A stretch of DNA of 64,000 nt from Chitinophaga eiseniae (GTDB taxonomy: Bacteria > Bacteroidota > Bacteroidia > Chitinophagales > Chitinophagaceae). Shown piece after piece: positions 54,913 through 63,874 of this stretch (position 1 is the stretch's first letter; every line of letters begins with the position of its first letter). The notes below the pieces were generated by a model, which saw only the letters and a list, made by a program, of their open reading frames with translations, did not search any database and had not been told where the DNA came from. The stretch spans positions 520,641 through 584,640 of the forward strand of contig NZ_FUWZ01000002.1 in the NCBI RefSeq assembly GCF_900167135.1, given 5' to 3'. The position numbers and the translations under genes were made by a program.

Positions 54913-57342
54913 ATGACGATTTCATACAACTGGCTTTGTGAGTATTTACCGGTCAAACCTACACCGGAGGAACTGTCCACCATCCTGACAAGAATAGGCC
55001 TGGAAGTTGAGAGCCTTGATAAGTTCGAGGCGGTAAAGGGCAGCCTTGCCGGCTTGGTGATTGGTGAAGTACTGACCGCCGAGAAGCACCCCAATGCTGA
55101 CAAACTGAAACTGACCACTGTCAACACCGGCAATGGCGAACCGCTGCACATTGTGTGCGGTGCGCCCAACGTAGCGGCAGGACAGAAAGTGGTGGTAGCG
55201 CCTATCGGCACCACCATCTATCCCCTGGGCGGCGAGCCCCTGACCATGAAAAAGGCGAAGATCCGCGGCGAAGAAAGCCAGGGTATGATCTGTGCAGAAG
55301 ACGAAATCGGCCTGGGCAACAGCCACGCCGGTATTATGGTACTGGATGCCTCCCTGCAGCCTGGCACACCGGCTGCCGATGTATTTAAACCGGCGCAGGA
55401 CTGGACCTACGAAATAGGTCTCACCCCCAACCGTATGGATGCCATGAGCCATATCGGCGTAGCGAAAGACGTATGCGCTTTCCTCAACAACCTGGAACAT
55501 ACCCACAAATACCAGGTGCAGCTGCCGGAAATCAAAGCCCTGCCAGCAGCAGCGGCACAACTTCCGATCAGCGTCACCCTCGAAAATACCGATGCCTGCC
55601 CGCGCTACAGCGGCATCAGCATCACCGGCGTTACCGTGGCCCCTTCTCCGGAATGGCTGAAGAACCACCTGCTGACCATCGGCGTACGCTCGATCAATAA
55701 TATTGTGGATATCACCAACTTCGTGCTGCACGAAACCGGTCAACCGCTCCACGCCTTCGACGCAAGCGCTGTCAAAGGCAATGCGGTGGTGGTGAAAAAC
55801 CTCCCGCAGGATACCGTTTTCGTAACCCTCGATGAAAAAGAAAGAAAGCTGGACGCTACCGATCTGATGATCTGCAACGGCGCTGGTGAAGGGATGAGTA
55901 TTGCCGGCGTTTTCGGCGGATTGCACTCCGGCGTAAGCGACAGCACCAAAGACATTTTCCTGGAGAGCGCTTTGTTTGCTCCCGGCGGTATCCGGACCAC
56001 CTCTTTCCGGCACGGCCTCCGCACCGATGCTGCTACCCGCTTTGAAAAAGGCGTGGATATCTCCAATACGGTCTTCGCCCTGCAACGCGCAGCGGCATTG
56101 ATCTGCGAGCTGGCCGGCGGTAAAGCCGCGTCCGATATCGTGGACGTATATCCGGCACCAAAAGTGAAAACACAGGTGGAAACCACCTACGCTTATATCC
56201 ACAAACTCAGTGGCAGCCGATATGCGCCGGAAAAAATCAAAAATATCCTGCGCAGCCTCGGCTTCGATATGATCGCAGAAACCGCCGAAAGCCTGCGGGT
56301 AGCTGTTCCCTTCAGCAAACCGGACATCAGCCTGCCGGCAGACCTGGTAGAGGAAGTAATGCGGATAGACGGCCTGGACAATATCGAAATCCCGTCCCAT
56401 GTCACCATCTCCCCCTCCCTGTCTGCCCATCCCGATGAGGAAGGTATCCGGGAAAAAGTGGCCAACTACCTCGCCGGCAATGGTTTCAATGAAATTTTCA
56501 CCAACTCCATCACCAACAGCAAATACTATACGCCGGAAGTACTGGAGCGCGCCGTGAAAATGATGAACAGCCTCACCGTGGAACTGGACATCATGCGCCC
56601 TTCCATGCTGGAAACCGGCCTGGAAAGCATTTCCTACAACCTGAACCGTAAGAATGAAGACCTGTTCTTCTTCGAATTCGGCAAAACTTACCAGGTACTC
56701 GAAAAGGGCTATGCAGAGAACAACCACCTCGTTTTATACCTGACCGGTAAAAGAACGGCGGAAACCTGGATGCAAAAAACCAGTCCGGTTGACTTCTACG
56801 ATCTGAAAGGGTTTGTACTGAACGTACTGAAACAACTGGGTTATCAGCAGTTTCAATGGGTGGAAGGTACCGACACCAGCCTGCAGCCGGCCTGGGAAAT
56901 CAAAGTAAAAAACCAGGTGGTAGCTACCCTGGGAGGCGTTACCACACAGAAACTGAAGCAGTTCGACATTAAACAACCGGTATGGTATGCCACTTTTAAT
57001 TGGGATAAAATACTCGGACTGTTACAAAAAAGTGATAACTTTTACAGGGAAATCCCCCGCTTCCCCGCCGTTAGGAGAGACCTGGCCCTGGTGCTGGATA
57101 AACAGATGCGGTTTGCAGCCGTTGAGGCCGCTGCTCGTGCTGTAAAATCACAGCTGCTGCAGGACATCAATCTCTTCGACGTGTTCGAAAGCGAGAAGCT
57201 GGGAGCCAATAAAAAATCATATGCAGTAAGCTTTACCTTCCTGGATACCCAGAAAACCCTGACCGACAAAGAAATCGACGGGGTGATGGACAAGCTGGTA
57301 AAGACTTTTGAAACGCAGCTGCAAGCGGAAATACGGAGATAA
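54913..57342 (+). CDS. pheT: Phenylalanine-tRNA ligase beta subunit
   Basis: The 809-residue protein has all PheT modules: a tRNA-binding EMAP-like domain (about 40-150, LVIGEVLTAEKHPNADKLKL), B3/B4 editing domains (about 210-385, with DITNFVLHETGQPLHAFDA), B5 (about 405-480), a catalytic-like core (about 490-700), and the C-terminal ferredoxin-like anticodon-binding domain (FYREIPRFPAVRRDLALVL). With PheS, not in the window, it charges tRNA-Phe and edits misacylated Tyr. Length is normal. Confidence 0.97.
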   Translation: MTISYNWLCEYLPVKPTPEELSTILTRIGLEVESLDKFEAVKGSLAGLVIGEVLTAEKHPNADKLKLTTVNTGNGEPLHIVCGAPNVAAGQKVVVAPIGTTIYPLGGEPLTMKKAKIRGEESQGMICAEDEIGLGNSHAGIMVLDASLQPGTPAADVFKPAQDWTYEIGLTPNRMDAMSHIGVAKDVCAFLNNLEHTHKYQVQLPEIKALPAAAAQLPISVTLENTDACPRYSGISITGVTVAPSPEWLKNHLLTIGVRSINNIVDITNFVLHETGQPLHAFDASAVKGNAVVVKNLPQDTVFVTLDEKERKLDATDLMICNGAGEGMSIAGVFGGLHSGVSDSTKDIFLESALFAPGGIRTTSFRHGLRTDAATRFEKGVDISNTVFALQRAAALICELAGGKAASDIVDVYPAPKVKTQVETTYAYIHKLSGSRYAPEKIKNILRSLGFDMIAETAESLRVAVPFSKPDISLPADLVEEVMRIDGLDNIEIPSHVTISPSLSAHPDEEGIREKVANYLAGNGFNEIFTNSITNSKYYTPEVLERAVKMMNSLTVELDIMRPSMLETGLESISYNLNRKNEDLFFFEFGKTYQVLEKGYAENNHLVLYLTGKRTAETWMQKTSPVDFYDLKGFVLNVLKQLGYQQFQWVEGTDTSLQPAWEIKVKNQVVATLGGVTTQKLKQFDIKQPVWYATFNWDKILGLLQKSDNFYREIPRFPAVRRDLALVLDKQMRFAAVEAAARAVKSQLLQDINLFDVFESEKLGANKKSYAVSFTFLDTQKTLTDKEIDGVMDKLVKTFETQLQAEIRR

Positions 57343-57348
57343 TTTTCG

Positions 57349-57430
57349 ATTTTCGATTTTTTGATTTACAGATTTGAGCGATTGATCAACTTCTTTAATC
57401 CCGAAATCCGTAAATCAAAAAATCGAAAAT
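57349..57430. repeat. Palindromic element between pheT and the coiled-coil gene
   Basis: ATTTTCGATTTTTTGATTTA (from 57349) and its complement (ending 57430) form arms of about 34 bases with a few mismatches, around a short loop. The inner ATTTACGGATTT core is shared with the larger element at 15910-16078, so both belong to one repeat family. It lies 7 bases after pheT and may act as a transcription or RNA-stability boundary. Confidence 0.7.
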
Positions 57431-57446
57431 ATATCAATTGTTTAAA

Positions 57447-57752
57447 ATGGTATTAGAGCAATATATTCAACGGGTAGAAGAAAAGCTACAACTGCTGGTG
57501 AAGAGACTTCACCAGGTGCAGTCGGAGAATACGTTGCTAAAAGACGAAATCAACCAACAACAACAGACACTGCAACAGCAACAGCTGGCCATACAGGCAA
57601 TGGAAGACAAACTGCATCTGTCGAGGATAGCAGCTACCGCCCATGGGGGCGCCACAGCAACAGAAGACGCAGCCTTTAAAAAGGAGATCCGCAACAAGAT
57701 CAATGAGTATATCAAAGAGATTGACCGGTGTATCGCCTTGTTAAACGGCTGA
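57447..57752 (+). CDS. Small coiled-coil protein next to zapA
   Basis: The protein has 101 residues from the ATG at 57447. A TTG nine bases upstream is less likely. Residues about 5-60 form a heptad-rich coiled coil with a Gln-rich stretch (NQQQQTLQQQQLAIQAMEDK), and a short basic helix (KKEIRNKINEYIKEIDRCIA) ends it. It has no signal peptide. The place just before zapA suggests a division-related scaffold like ZapB, but this is inferred from size, coil and neighbour only. Confidence 0.75.
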   Translation: MVLEQYIQRVEEKLQLLVKRLHQVQSENTLLKDEINQQQQTLQQQQLAIQAMEDKLHLSRIAATAHGGATATEDAAFKKEIRNKINEYIKEIDRCIALLNG

Positions 57753-57771
57753 CATAAAATAATTTCAACAT

Positions 57772-58065
57772 ATGGAACAACTCATTCCCATCAATATCGT
57801 TGTATCTGACCGCTCTTACCGGATAAAAATACGGCCGGAAGAGGAGGAAGAGGTACGTCGTATTATGAAGGAAGTGAATGAGAAGATCGTTGATTTTAAG
57901 ACTGCCTATGCTGGTAAAGACCAGCAGGACTATATTGCTATGGCCCTCATTATGTACGCGACCCACCCGGGCACCAGCGGCGGCAAGGCTCAGGCCGTCA
58001 CTGCTCCCTTTCTGCAGGAGAAACTGGAAAAGCTGGAAGAAATCATCAACCAGGCATTGGGTTAA
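57772..58065 (+). CDS. zapA: Cell division protein ZapA
   Basis: The 97-residue protein has the ZapA fold: an N-terminal beta part (LIPINIVVSDRSYRIKIRPE) and a C-terminal helix (LEKLEEIINQALG). ZapA binds FtsZ and bundles its filaments at the division site. It starts 19 bases after the coiled-coil gene and precedes rny, an order I recall as common in Bacteroidota. Confidence 0.88.
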   Translation: MEQLIPINIVVSDRSYRIKIRPEEEEEVRRIMKEVNEKIVDFKTAYAGKDQQDYIAMALIMYATHPGTSGGKAQAVTAPFLQEKLEKLEEIINQALG

Positions 58066-58237
58066 ATTCACTTTACCCATTGTTAAACAATGACTTAGCT
58101 AATTCGCTAATTATCACGTATTAAACACGCTTTACTGCTATTTTTTTGTATTTTCGCGGGTCAGTTCTCGCCCCTGTCGCGTTTTAGCAGTGACTTGGGT
58201 ATGAGGATACTACATAAATCAAGTATAAATAATTCAT

Positions 58238-59803
58238 ATGGATGTTACACTTTATACGACAATAGCTGCAGTAGTGGCATTGATCTTAGGAATAGTGCTA
58301 GGTAAGGTGATATTTGCCAAGAACACACAGCAAAAAATTGACGACGCCGAACAACAGGCTAAAAAAATCGTCGCAGATGCACAGGTAAGCGCTGAAAATC
58401 TTAAAAAGGACAGGTTACTCGAAGCAAAAGAGAAATTCCTGCATTTGAAGAGTGAGCATGAGAAAGAGGTTACCCAGCGCAACCAGAAAATAGCGGAGTC
58501 TGAAAACCGTATCAAACAGAAAGAGCAGTCCCTCAATCAGAAAAATGAGCAGCTCCAGAAGCACATCAACGAAAACGAGGCCATCAAGGAAACGCTGAAC
58601 CGCCAGATGGAACTGGTAACGATCAAGCGCACCGAACTGGAAAAACACCAGGAAGAGCATATCCGCCGCCTGGAAAAAGTAGCCGGCCTGACGGCTGAAG
58701 AAGCCAAACACCAGCTGGTGGAAAGCCTGAAAGAAGAAGCCCGCAGCCAGGCGCTGTCCCACATTCAGGAAATCATCGAAGATGCCAAGCTGAAAGCCAA
58801 CAAAGAAGCCAAGAAAATTATCATACAGTCCATCCAGCGTACTGCTGCGGAGCAGACCATCGAAAACACCATTACCGTGTTTACCCTGGAAAGCGACGAA
58901 ATCAAAGGCCAGATCATCGGCCGTGAAGGACGTAATATCCGCGCCATTGAGGCCGCTACCGGCGTTGACCTCATCGTGGACGACACCCCTGAGGCCATCG
59001 TACTCTCCTCTTTCGACCCGCTGCGCCGTGAAATCGCCCGCCTGTCTCTCCAACGCCTGGTACAGGACGGCCGTATCCACCCTGCCCGTATCGAGGAAGT
59101 GGTAGAAAAAACCAAGAAACAACTGGAAGAACAGGTAATGGACATCGGTGAAAGAACCGTGATAGAACTGGGTATCCATGGCCTGCATAAAGAACTGGTA
59201 CGTCTCGTAGGTAAAATGCGTTTCCGCTCCTCCTACGGTCAGAACCTGCTGATGCACTCCAAAGAAACAGCGAACCTCTGCGCCGTAATGGCCGCCGAAC
59301 TGGGCCTCAACCCCAAACTGGCCAAACGCGCCGGCCTGCTGCACGACATCGGTAAAGTACCGGACGAAGAAACTGAACTGAGCCACGCCCTCCTCGGCGC
59401 CAAACTGGCCGAAAAATACGGCGAACATGCCGCTGTGGTAAACGCTATCGGCGCCCACCACGATGAAATGGAAATGCAATACGTGATTTCTCCGATCGTT
59501 CAGGCCTGTGACGCCATCAGTGGCGCCCGTCCCGGCGCCCGCCGCGAAATCATGCAGAGCTACCTGCAACGTATCAAAGACCTGGAAAACCTCGCCCTCG
59601 CTCACGACGGTGTGGAAAAAGCCTATGCTATCCAGGCCGGCAGGGAACTGCGTATCATTGTGGAAAGTGATAAGGTGTCCGACAACGATGCCGACCGCCT
59701 GTCCTTCGAAATCGCCAATAAGATCCAGACTGAGATGCAATATCCCGGCCAGATCAAGGTGACGGTTATCCGGGAAAAACGTGCAGTGAACATCGCCCGT
59801 TAA
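58238..59803 (+). CDS. rny: Ribonuclease Y
   Basis: The 521-residue protein has an N-terminal membrane segment (about 4-22), a long coiled coil (about 30-200), a KH domain (about 225-255, [19 protein letters not shown]) and an HD domain with [20 protein letters not shown] and AHHDEME. It is the membrane-bound endoribonuclease that starts mRNA decay in many bacteria lacking RNase E. The 172-base leader contains TATTTTCG, a weak -7-like box. A terminator follows. Confidence 0.96.
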   Translation: MDVTLYTTIAAVVALILGIVLGKVIFAKNTQQKIDDAEQQAKKIVADAQVSAENLKKDRLLEAKEKFLHLKSEHEKEVTQRNQKIAESENRIKQKEQSLNQKNEQLQKHINENEAIKETLNRQMELVTIKRTELEKHQEEHIRRLEKVAGLTAEEAKHQLVESLKEEARSQALSHIQEIIEDAKLKANKEAKKIIIQSIQRTAAEQTIENTITVFTLESDEIKGQIIGREGRNIRAIEAATGVDLIVDDTPEAIVLSSFDPLRREIARLSLQRLVQDGRIHPARIEEVVEKTKKQLEEQVMDIGERTVIELGIHGLHKELVRLVGKMRFRSSYGQNLLMHSKETANLCAVMAAELGLNPKLAKRAGLLHDIGKVPDEETELSHALLGAKLAEKYGEHAAVVNAIGAHHDEMEMQYVISPIVQACDAISGARPGARREIMQSYLQRIKDLENLALAHDGVEKAYAIQAGRELRIIVESDKVSDNDADRLSFEIANKIQTEMQYPGQIKVTVIREKRAVNIAR

Positions 59804-59845
59804 TCATTTCTCATTTAGATATCTGGAATTTTGATATTATATTGG

Positions 59846-59877
59846 AGTCCTCCGGCCAACACCGGGGGACTTTTTTT
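59846..59877 (+). terminator. Rho-independent terminator of rny
   Basis: AGTCCTCCGG (59846-59855) pairs with CCGGGGGACT (59862-59871, one G-U pair), followed by a run of T to 59877. It lies 42 bases after the rny stop. Confidence 0.85.
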
Positions 59878-59935
59878 ATCCGGTGAACAACGGAACCACG
59901 TTTATAATACTCATCTCAAAAATCCAATGATCTAT

Positions 59936-60550
59936 ATGAAGCGGTCTTTTTTAAAATTTGTATTGGGCGCCGCCCTTGTACTCGGCACCAGCAGCACTTT
60001 TGCACAGAAAGCCCAGTCCCTGTTCAATGGTAAAAACCTGGACGGCTGGAAAATACACGGTACTGAAAAATGGTATGTAGAAAAAGGTGAATTAATCTGC
60101 GAAAGCGGTCCGGATAAAGAATACGGCTACCTTGCCACGGATAATAAATATCAAAATTTCGAGCTCACCCTTCAGTTCAAACAGGAAGCCGACGGTAACA
60201 GCGGCGTATTCTTCCACTCCTCTCTCGAAGGCACCAAAGTTGCCGGCTGGCAGGCAGAAGTAGCGCCTCCTAACATGCATACCGGCGGTATCTATGAATC
60301 TTATGGCCGCGGATGGCTCATCAAACCGGAAGCGGAAAAAGAAAAATACCTGAAAATGGGCGAATGGAATACCATGAAGATCCGGGTAAACGGCGATCAG
60401 GTGACGACCTGGCTCAATGGCCATGAAATGATCACCCTGAAAGACGAAAAAATCGGCGCCATCGACGGACAGATTGCCCTGCAAATACATTCCGGCGGCG
60501 GTATCAAGGTAAAATGGAAAAATATTAAACTGGTTCCCCTGAAGGGATAA
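59936..60550 (+). CDS. DUF1080 (3-keto-disaccharide hydrolase type) secreted protein
   Basis: The protein has 204 residues from the ATG at 59936. The frame upstream crosses the rny terminator, so the long version is unlikely. Its signal peptide ends near SSTFAQ. The body is a concanavalin-like beta-sandwich (QSLFNGKNLDGWKIHGTEKW, then GNSGVFFHS), as in DUF1080 proteins. Some of these cleave 3-keto-glycosides after an oxidase makes the keto group. No partner oxidase lies beside it, though an SDR gene follows 10 bases later. Confidence 0.88.
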   Translation: MKRSFLKFVLGAALVLGTSSTFAQKAQSLFNGKNLDGWKIHGTEKWYVEKGELICESGPDKEYGYLATDNKYQNFELTLQFKQEADGNSGVFFHSSLEGTKVAGWQAEVAPPNMHTGGIYESYGRGWLIKPEAEKEKYLKMGEWNTMKIRVNGDQVTTWLNGHEMITLKDEKIGAIDGQIALQIHSGGGIKVKWKNIKLVPLKG

Positions 60551-60559
60551 TACAACCTT

Positions 60560-61348
60560 ATGTCCTACCAAGACCAGGTGATCTTTATTACAGGCGCCAG
60601 CTCCGGTATAGGCCGGCAGCTGGCGCTTTTGTTAGCACAGGAAAAAGCCCGGCTGGTCCTCGCCGCCAGGCATACAGACACATTGGAGACCATACAGCGG
60701 GAATGCCTGCAACACACCCCTTTCTGCGATATCCTGACCATGGACATCACCGTCGCCGAACAGGTGGAAGCCGGCGCGCAAAAAGCCTGGCAACTGCATG
60801 GCCGGATCGACGTGCTGATCAACAATGCCGGTGTTACCCAACGCTCTAAGCTTATAGACACGCAGGTATCCGCCATCCGGCAGCTGATGGAGGTCAACTT
60901 TTTCGGTCCCATGATGCTCACAAAAGCCCTGCTGCCTTACTTTCAGCAGCAGCAGCACGGCCAGATCGTCGTGATCAGCAGTATGGCCGGACTAATGGGC
61001 TATCCCTGGCGCTCCGGCTATAACGCTGCCAAACACGCCCTGCAAGGCTACTTTGAAACCCTGCAAACGGAGCAACCCATCCCTCAGTTACATACCACGA
61101 TCGTTAGCCCCGGCCGTATCCACACACCCATCACCTACGCCGCCATCACGGCCGACGGCTCACCCTTCGGCAAAATGGACCCCGGCCAGGCACATGGCAT
61201 CCCGGTGGAAAAATGCGCCCGCCGCATCATTACAGGGATGCGTAAACGAAAAAAACAGGTACTGATTGCCCGGGAAGAACGGATCCTGCTATGGTTCAAA
61301 CGCTTCTTTCCCCCGTTGTTTTATTTTGTTGCCCGGAAAGGGAATTGA
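60560..61348 (+). CDS. SDR-family short-chain oxidoreductase
   Basis: The 262-residue protein has TGASSGIG at 11-18 for NAD(P) binding, NNAG near 88-91, and the catalytic Ser with Tyr154 and Lys158 (SGYNAAKHA). The C-terminus has a basic and hydrophobic tail (ILLWFKRFFPPLFYFVARKG), suggesting membrane contact, as in DhrS7B-like members. It starts 10 bases after the DUF1080 gene and is probably co-transcribed. The substrate is unknown. Confidence 0.92.
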   Translation: MSYQDQVIFITGASSGIGRQLALLLAQEKARLVLAARHTDTLETIQRECLQHTPFCDILTMDITVAEQVEAGAQKAWQLHGRIDVLINNAGVTQRSKLIDTQVSAIRQLMEVNFFGPMMLTKALLPYFQQQQHGQIVVISSMAGLMGYPWRSGYNAAKHALQGYFETLQTEQPIPQLHTTIVSPGRIHTPITYAAITADGSPFGKMDPGQAHGIPVEKCARRIITGMRKRKKQVLIAREERILLWFKRFFPPLFYFVARKGN

Positions 61349-61490
61349 TATCGCGCCAGGTACGCCCCCAAAGTAAAGATTGCATTTAGTAAAGCAACCA
61401 TCCCAGGAATCAAGGCGACTATCGGCAATACGCCGGATTGACAGTAAACAAATGACTTTCACAGGTCAACGAGGAAGATCACCGAGCTAA

Positions 61491-61577
61491 AAATGTCAAA
61501 AATCATCAAAAATGCGTTATTTGTTAAAAACCGCCTTTTACTAAATGCAGTTACCGTCCAATAGATATGACATTTTG
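61491..61577. repeat. Repeat copy A, left flank of hipBA
   Basis: It begins AAATGTCAAAAATCATCAAA and ends ATATGACATTTTG, so its ends are inverted (AAATGTC and GACATTT). Copy B at 63707-63785 has the same ends and order in the same direction, with a diverged middle. The pair brackets hipBA. Confidence 0.6.
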
Positions 61578-61740
61578 CCTCCCCTAAAAAAGTTCATATC
61601 GACGAAGCGTGCATGGCTCGTTCAAACGCTTGTTACTGTTGGTACATCGCTCCTTGTACCTTCCCAGGTTATTTTACTACGCAGGAAAAGGTGTTGATAC
61701 GCAGGCAGAAGTGGCTAAATAGGGATTAAATTATTTGTTC

Positions 61741-61779
61741 GATATTTCAAACATTTTAATTAAATATGTCTGAAATATC
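61741..61779. promoter_or_regulatory. Palindromic operator candidate 1 for HipB
   Basis: GATATTTCAAACA (61741-61753) and TGTCTGAAATATC (61767-61779) are inverted repeats with one mismatch. It lies 140 bases before hipB. A related site lies closer to the gene. Confidence 0.55.
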
Positions 61780-61871
61780 AATCATTAATTTTTTTTATTC
61801 AGACTAAGACCATTCGAATGCATAACTTTTTCAAATGATGTTAATCAACATTCGAAAGCGAATAATTGTTT

Positions 61872-61910
61872 GCTATTTCAATCAAAAGTATTAATTTTGT
61901 TTAAAATATC
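61872..61910. promoter_or_regulatory. Palindromic operator candidate 2 for HipB
   Basis: GCTATTTCAATCAAAA (61872-61887) is an imperfect inverted match to TTTTGTTTAAAATATC (61895-61910), with the same TATTTCAA half-site type as candidate 1. It ends 8 bases before the hipB start. Confidence 0.5.
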
Positions 61911-61918
61911 AAACAAAA

Positions 61919-62284
61919 TTGAATTCCAAGAAAGTCATATTATTGCCTACTAATGCGAAGTTACTTGAAGAGCTAGGCCAGAATCTGCGTTTAGCAAGAA
62001 AGCGCAGGAAGCTTACAGCAGAACAAGTAGCCGAGAGGTCTGGTATTGCCCGATCTACTTTATGGAATATTGAAAGAGGTGACCCAGGGGTAGCGATTGG
62101 ATCTTATATGCAAGTACTTTTTGTATTAGGACTTGAGAAAGACATTAATAAAGTGGCTTCAGATGATTTATTGGGTAGAAAGTTAGAGGACGCAAAGTAT
62201 TTACATGCTAAATTGGCGCCCGCTAGAAAAGCTTCTGGTATGAAGAGCGGGATAATGAAGCCTAATAGAATGAAAAAGTCATGA
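61919..62284 (+). CDS. hipB: HipB-like XRE-family antitoxin
   Basis: The 121-residue protein has a Cro/C1-type helix-turn-helix (about 18-72): LGQNLRLARKRRKLTAEQVA, then SGIARSTLWNIERGDPGV. A basic C-terminal tail follows. No ATG lies in frame upstream before a stop, and the next Met is too late, so the TTG at 61919 is the start. HipB represses its own operon and binds HipA. Its stop overlaps the hipA ATG by four bases (ATGA). Confidence 0.88.
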   Translation: MNSKKVILLPTNAKLLEELGQNLRLARKRRKLTAEQVAERSGIARSTLWNIERGDPGVAIGSYMQVLFVLGLEKDINKVASDDLLGRKLEDAKYLHAKLAPARKASGMKSGIMKPNRMKKS

Positions 62285-63549
62285 GAGCTGCAAAGAATAT
62301 ATGGGTGTATGCAGACTGGATTGGCATCAATGGGCCACGTCTTATGGGACAATTGAGGGCGGATGTTGGGCGAGAAGGCGATATATTTTCTTTTACCTAT
62401 GATGAACAATGGTTGAAAGAAGGACCGGCTTTAAGTCTTGATCCTGATTTGGGATTGTATAATGGCCCCCAATTCACAAGAGAAGAAAAGTCTAGCTTTG
62501 GTATTTTTACTGATTCTGCACCCGACAGATGGGGCAGGGTTCTAATGGAAAGAAAGGAAAGTTATAATGCCAGATTGGAGAAACGAGCGCCTAAAAAGCT
62601 TTTTGAAAGTGATTATTTGCTCGGAGTAGCAGACTTCCCAAGAATGGGCGGAATACGCTTTAAGTTAGATCCGGATGGTCCATTTTTGGACAGTAGTTTT
62701 GAACGTGCCGCACCTCCAATACATAATATTCGAACATTAGAGGCTGCAAGTCTAGAAATAGAGCAAGACAATGCCCGCGAAAATCCAAGATTTGGAGAAT
62801 GGATGAGAATATTATTGGCTCCTGGTACCTCTCTTGGGGGAGCTAGGCCCAAAGCAAGTATAACTGACACCAATGGGCATTTATGGATTGCAAAATTCCC
62901 CAGCCGGTTTGATGAGTATGATATTGGAATTTGGGAGGCTGTAGTAATGCAGCTGGCAAATGGTGCTGGTATAAATATAGCAGTCGGGAGGGCTGAGCAA
63001 TACACAGCACGGCATCATACCTATCTTACAAAACGCTTTGACCGTACAGAGGAGGGGAGAATACATTTTGCCTCTGCAATGACGTTATTAGGATTGACTG
63101 ATGGTGCAGATGGAAACGACGGCATTTCTTACCAACATATTGCCGAGTTCATCATGAAGTCCGGGGCGAATCCAAATGAAAACATGAAAGAACTCTGGAA
63201 AAGAATGGTTTTTAACATTTGTGTCTCCAATACTGATGATCATTTACGTAATCATGGTTTTTTGTTAACATCAGGGGGTTGGGTTTTATCTCCTGCTTAT
63301 GATATTAATCCAGTATTATATTCTGAGCATCTAAAGCTAAATATTTCTGAGGATAGCGGTATTCTAAGTTTAGACTTGGCGTTACAAGAAGCAAGCGCTT
63401 TCAGATTAAGTAACCAAGAAGCCAAAACCTTAATGGATGAAATAATTCAATCTGTCAGTACTTGGCAACAAGTAGCGGAGACAATGGGTATTTCCAGAGG
63501 AGACATCGAATACATGGAAAGCGCCTTTGACCTTAGCGCAAAAAAATGA
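62281..63549 (+). CDS. hipA: HipA-family kinase toxin
   Basis: The 422-residue protein has the full HipA fold: an N-terminal subdomain (about 1-110), the Gly-rich loop GTSLGGARPK (182-191), and the catalytic block NTDDHLRNHGF (Asp319 and Asn324) followed by AYDINP (Asp341). E. coli HipA phosphorylates glutamyl-tRNA synthetase and causes persistence. The target here is unknown. All key residues are present, so it should be active. Base composition is more AT-rich than the neighbours, which fits recent acquisition. Confidence 0.93.
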   Translation: MRAAKNIWVYADWIGINGPRLMGQLRADVGREGDIFSFTYDEQWLKEGPALSLDPDLGLYNGPQFTREEKSSFGIFTDSAPDRWGRVLMERKESYNARLEKRAPKKLFESDYLLGVADFPRMGGIRFKLDPDGPFLDSSFERAAPPIHNIRTLEAASLEIEQDNARENPRFGEWMRILLAPGTSLGGARPKASITDTNGHLWIAKFPSRFDEYDIGIWEAVVMQLANGAGINIAVGRAEQYTARHHTYLTKRFDRTEEGRIHFASAMTLLGLTDGADGNDGISYQHIAEFIMKSGANPNENMKELWKRMVFNICVSNTDDHLRNHGFLLTSGGWVLSPAYDINPVLYSEHLKLNISEDSGILSLDLALQEASAFRLSNQEAKTLMDEIIQSVSTWQQVAETMGISRGDIEYMESAFDLSAKK

Positions 63550-63706
63550 TTATCCCAAAGGGAGTTGATACGGGTGCTTTGCCGGTTTCGCCTGAAAAGG
63601 AGTTTCGATACCGCTGCCTAAGCCGTAAACCAATGAAGCATCCATCGATGTCTGAATGACAGAAAAAAAAACAATAGGGTGTTCCTGAAACCCAACCTCC
63701 CGATAG

Positions 63707-63785
63707 AAATGTCGAAAATCATCAAACAATGTCCATTTTTTCGAAAAACGCGAATACAGACACTACCCAATCATATGACATTTTG
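63707..63785. repeat. Repeat copy B, right flank of hipBA
   Basis: It begins AAATGTCGAAAATCATCAAA and ends ATATGACATTTTG, as in copy A at 61491-61577, in the same direction. The following CGCGAAGCG resembles the CGACGAAGCG after copy A. Confidence 0.6.
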
Positions 63786-63848
63786 ACAAAAAAGACATTG
63801 GACATCGCGAAGCGCATAAAAAAGCCTGCGAAAGCCGACCTCTCGAAA

Positions 63849-63868
63849 AGCCTGCGAAAAAGCAGGCT
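63849..63868 (-). terminator. Possible terminator of the edge gene
   Basis: AGCCTGC and GCAGGCT form a 7-bp stem around six bases, 7 bases past the stop at 63875 on the minus strand. The following minus-strand sequence begins TTTTCGAG, a weak T-run. Confidence 0.5.
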
Positions 63869-63874
63869 GTTATA

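Larger units (their letters stand above)
61349..61918. other. 570-base gap upstream of hipB
   Basis: No gene was recognised. The gap contains a repeat (61491-61577) with a related copy at 63707-63785 beyond hipA, a small inverted repeat GGTACA/TGTACC (61641-61660), and two palindromic operator candidates just before hipB. The last 200 bases are strongly AT-rich compared with the region to the left. Confidence 0.6.
63550..63874. other. Gap between hipA and the edge gene
   Basis: The 325-base gap holds repeat copy B (63707-63785) and a hairpin near 63849-63868. AAAAGCCTGCGAAA is repeated directly at about 63818 and 63846. No gene was recognised. Confidence 0.6.

Noticed and set aside
54946..56727. 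A 593-codon open frame on the minus strand
   Set aside because: It lies wholly antisense to pheT, has no recognisable domains, and its composition is that of a shadow frame.
58066..58237. 6S RNA or other small RNA between zapA and rny
   Set aside because: Some bacteria have ssrS near zapA, but no 6S-like long hairpin with a central bubble was seen here.
58415..59740. A 441-codon minus-strand frame rich in Phe and Val
   Set aside because: It is antisense to rny, whose domains are complete.
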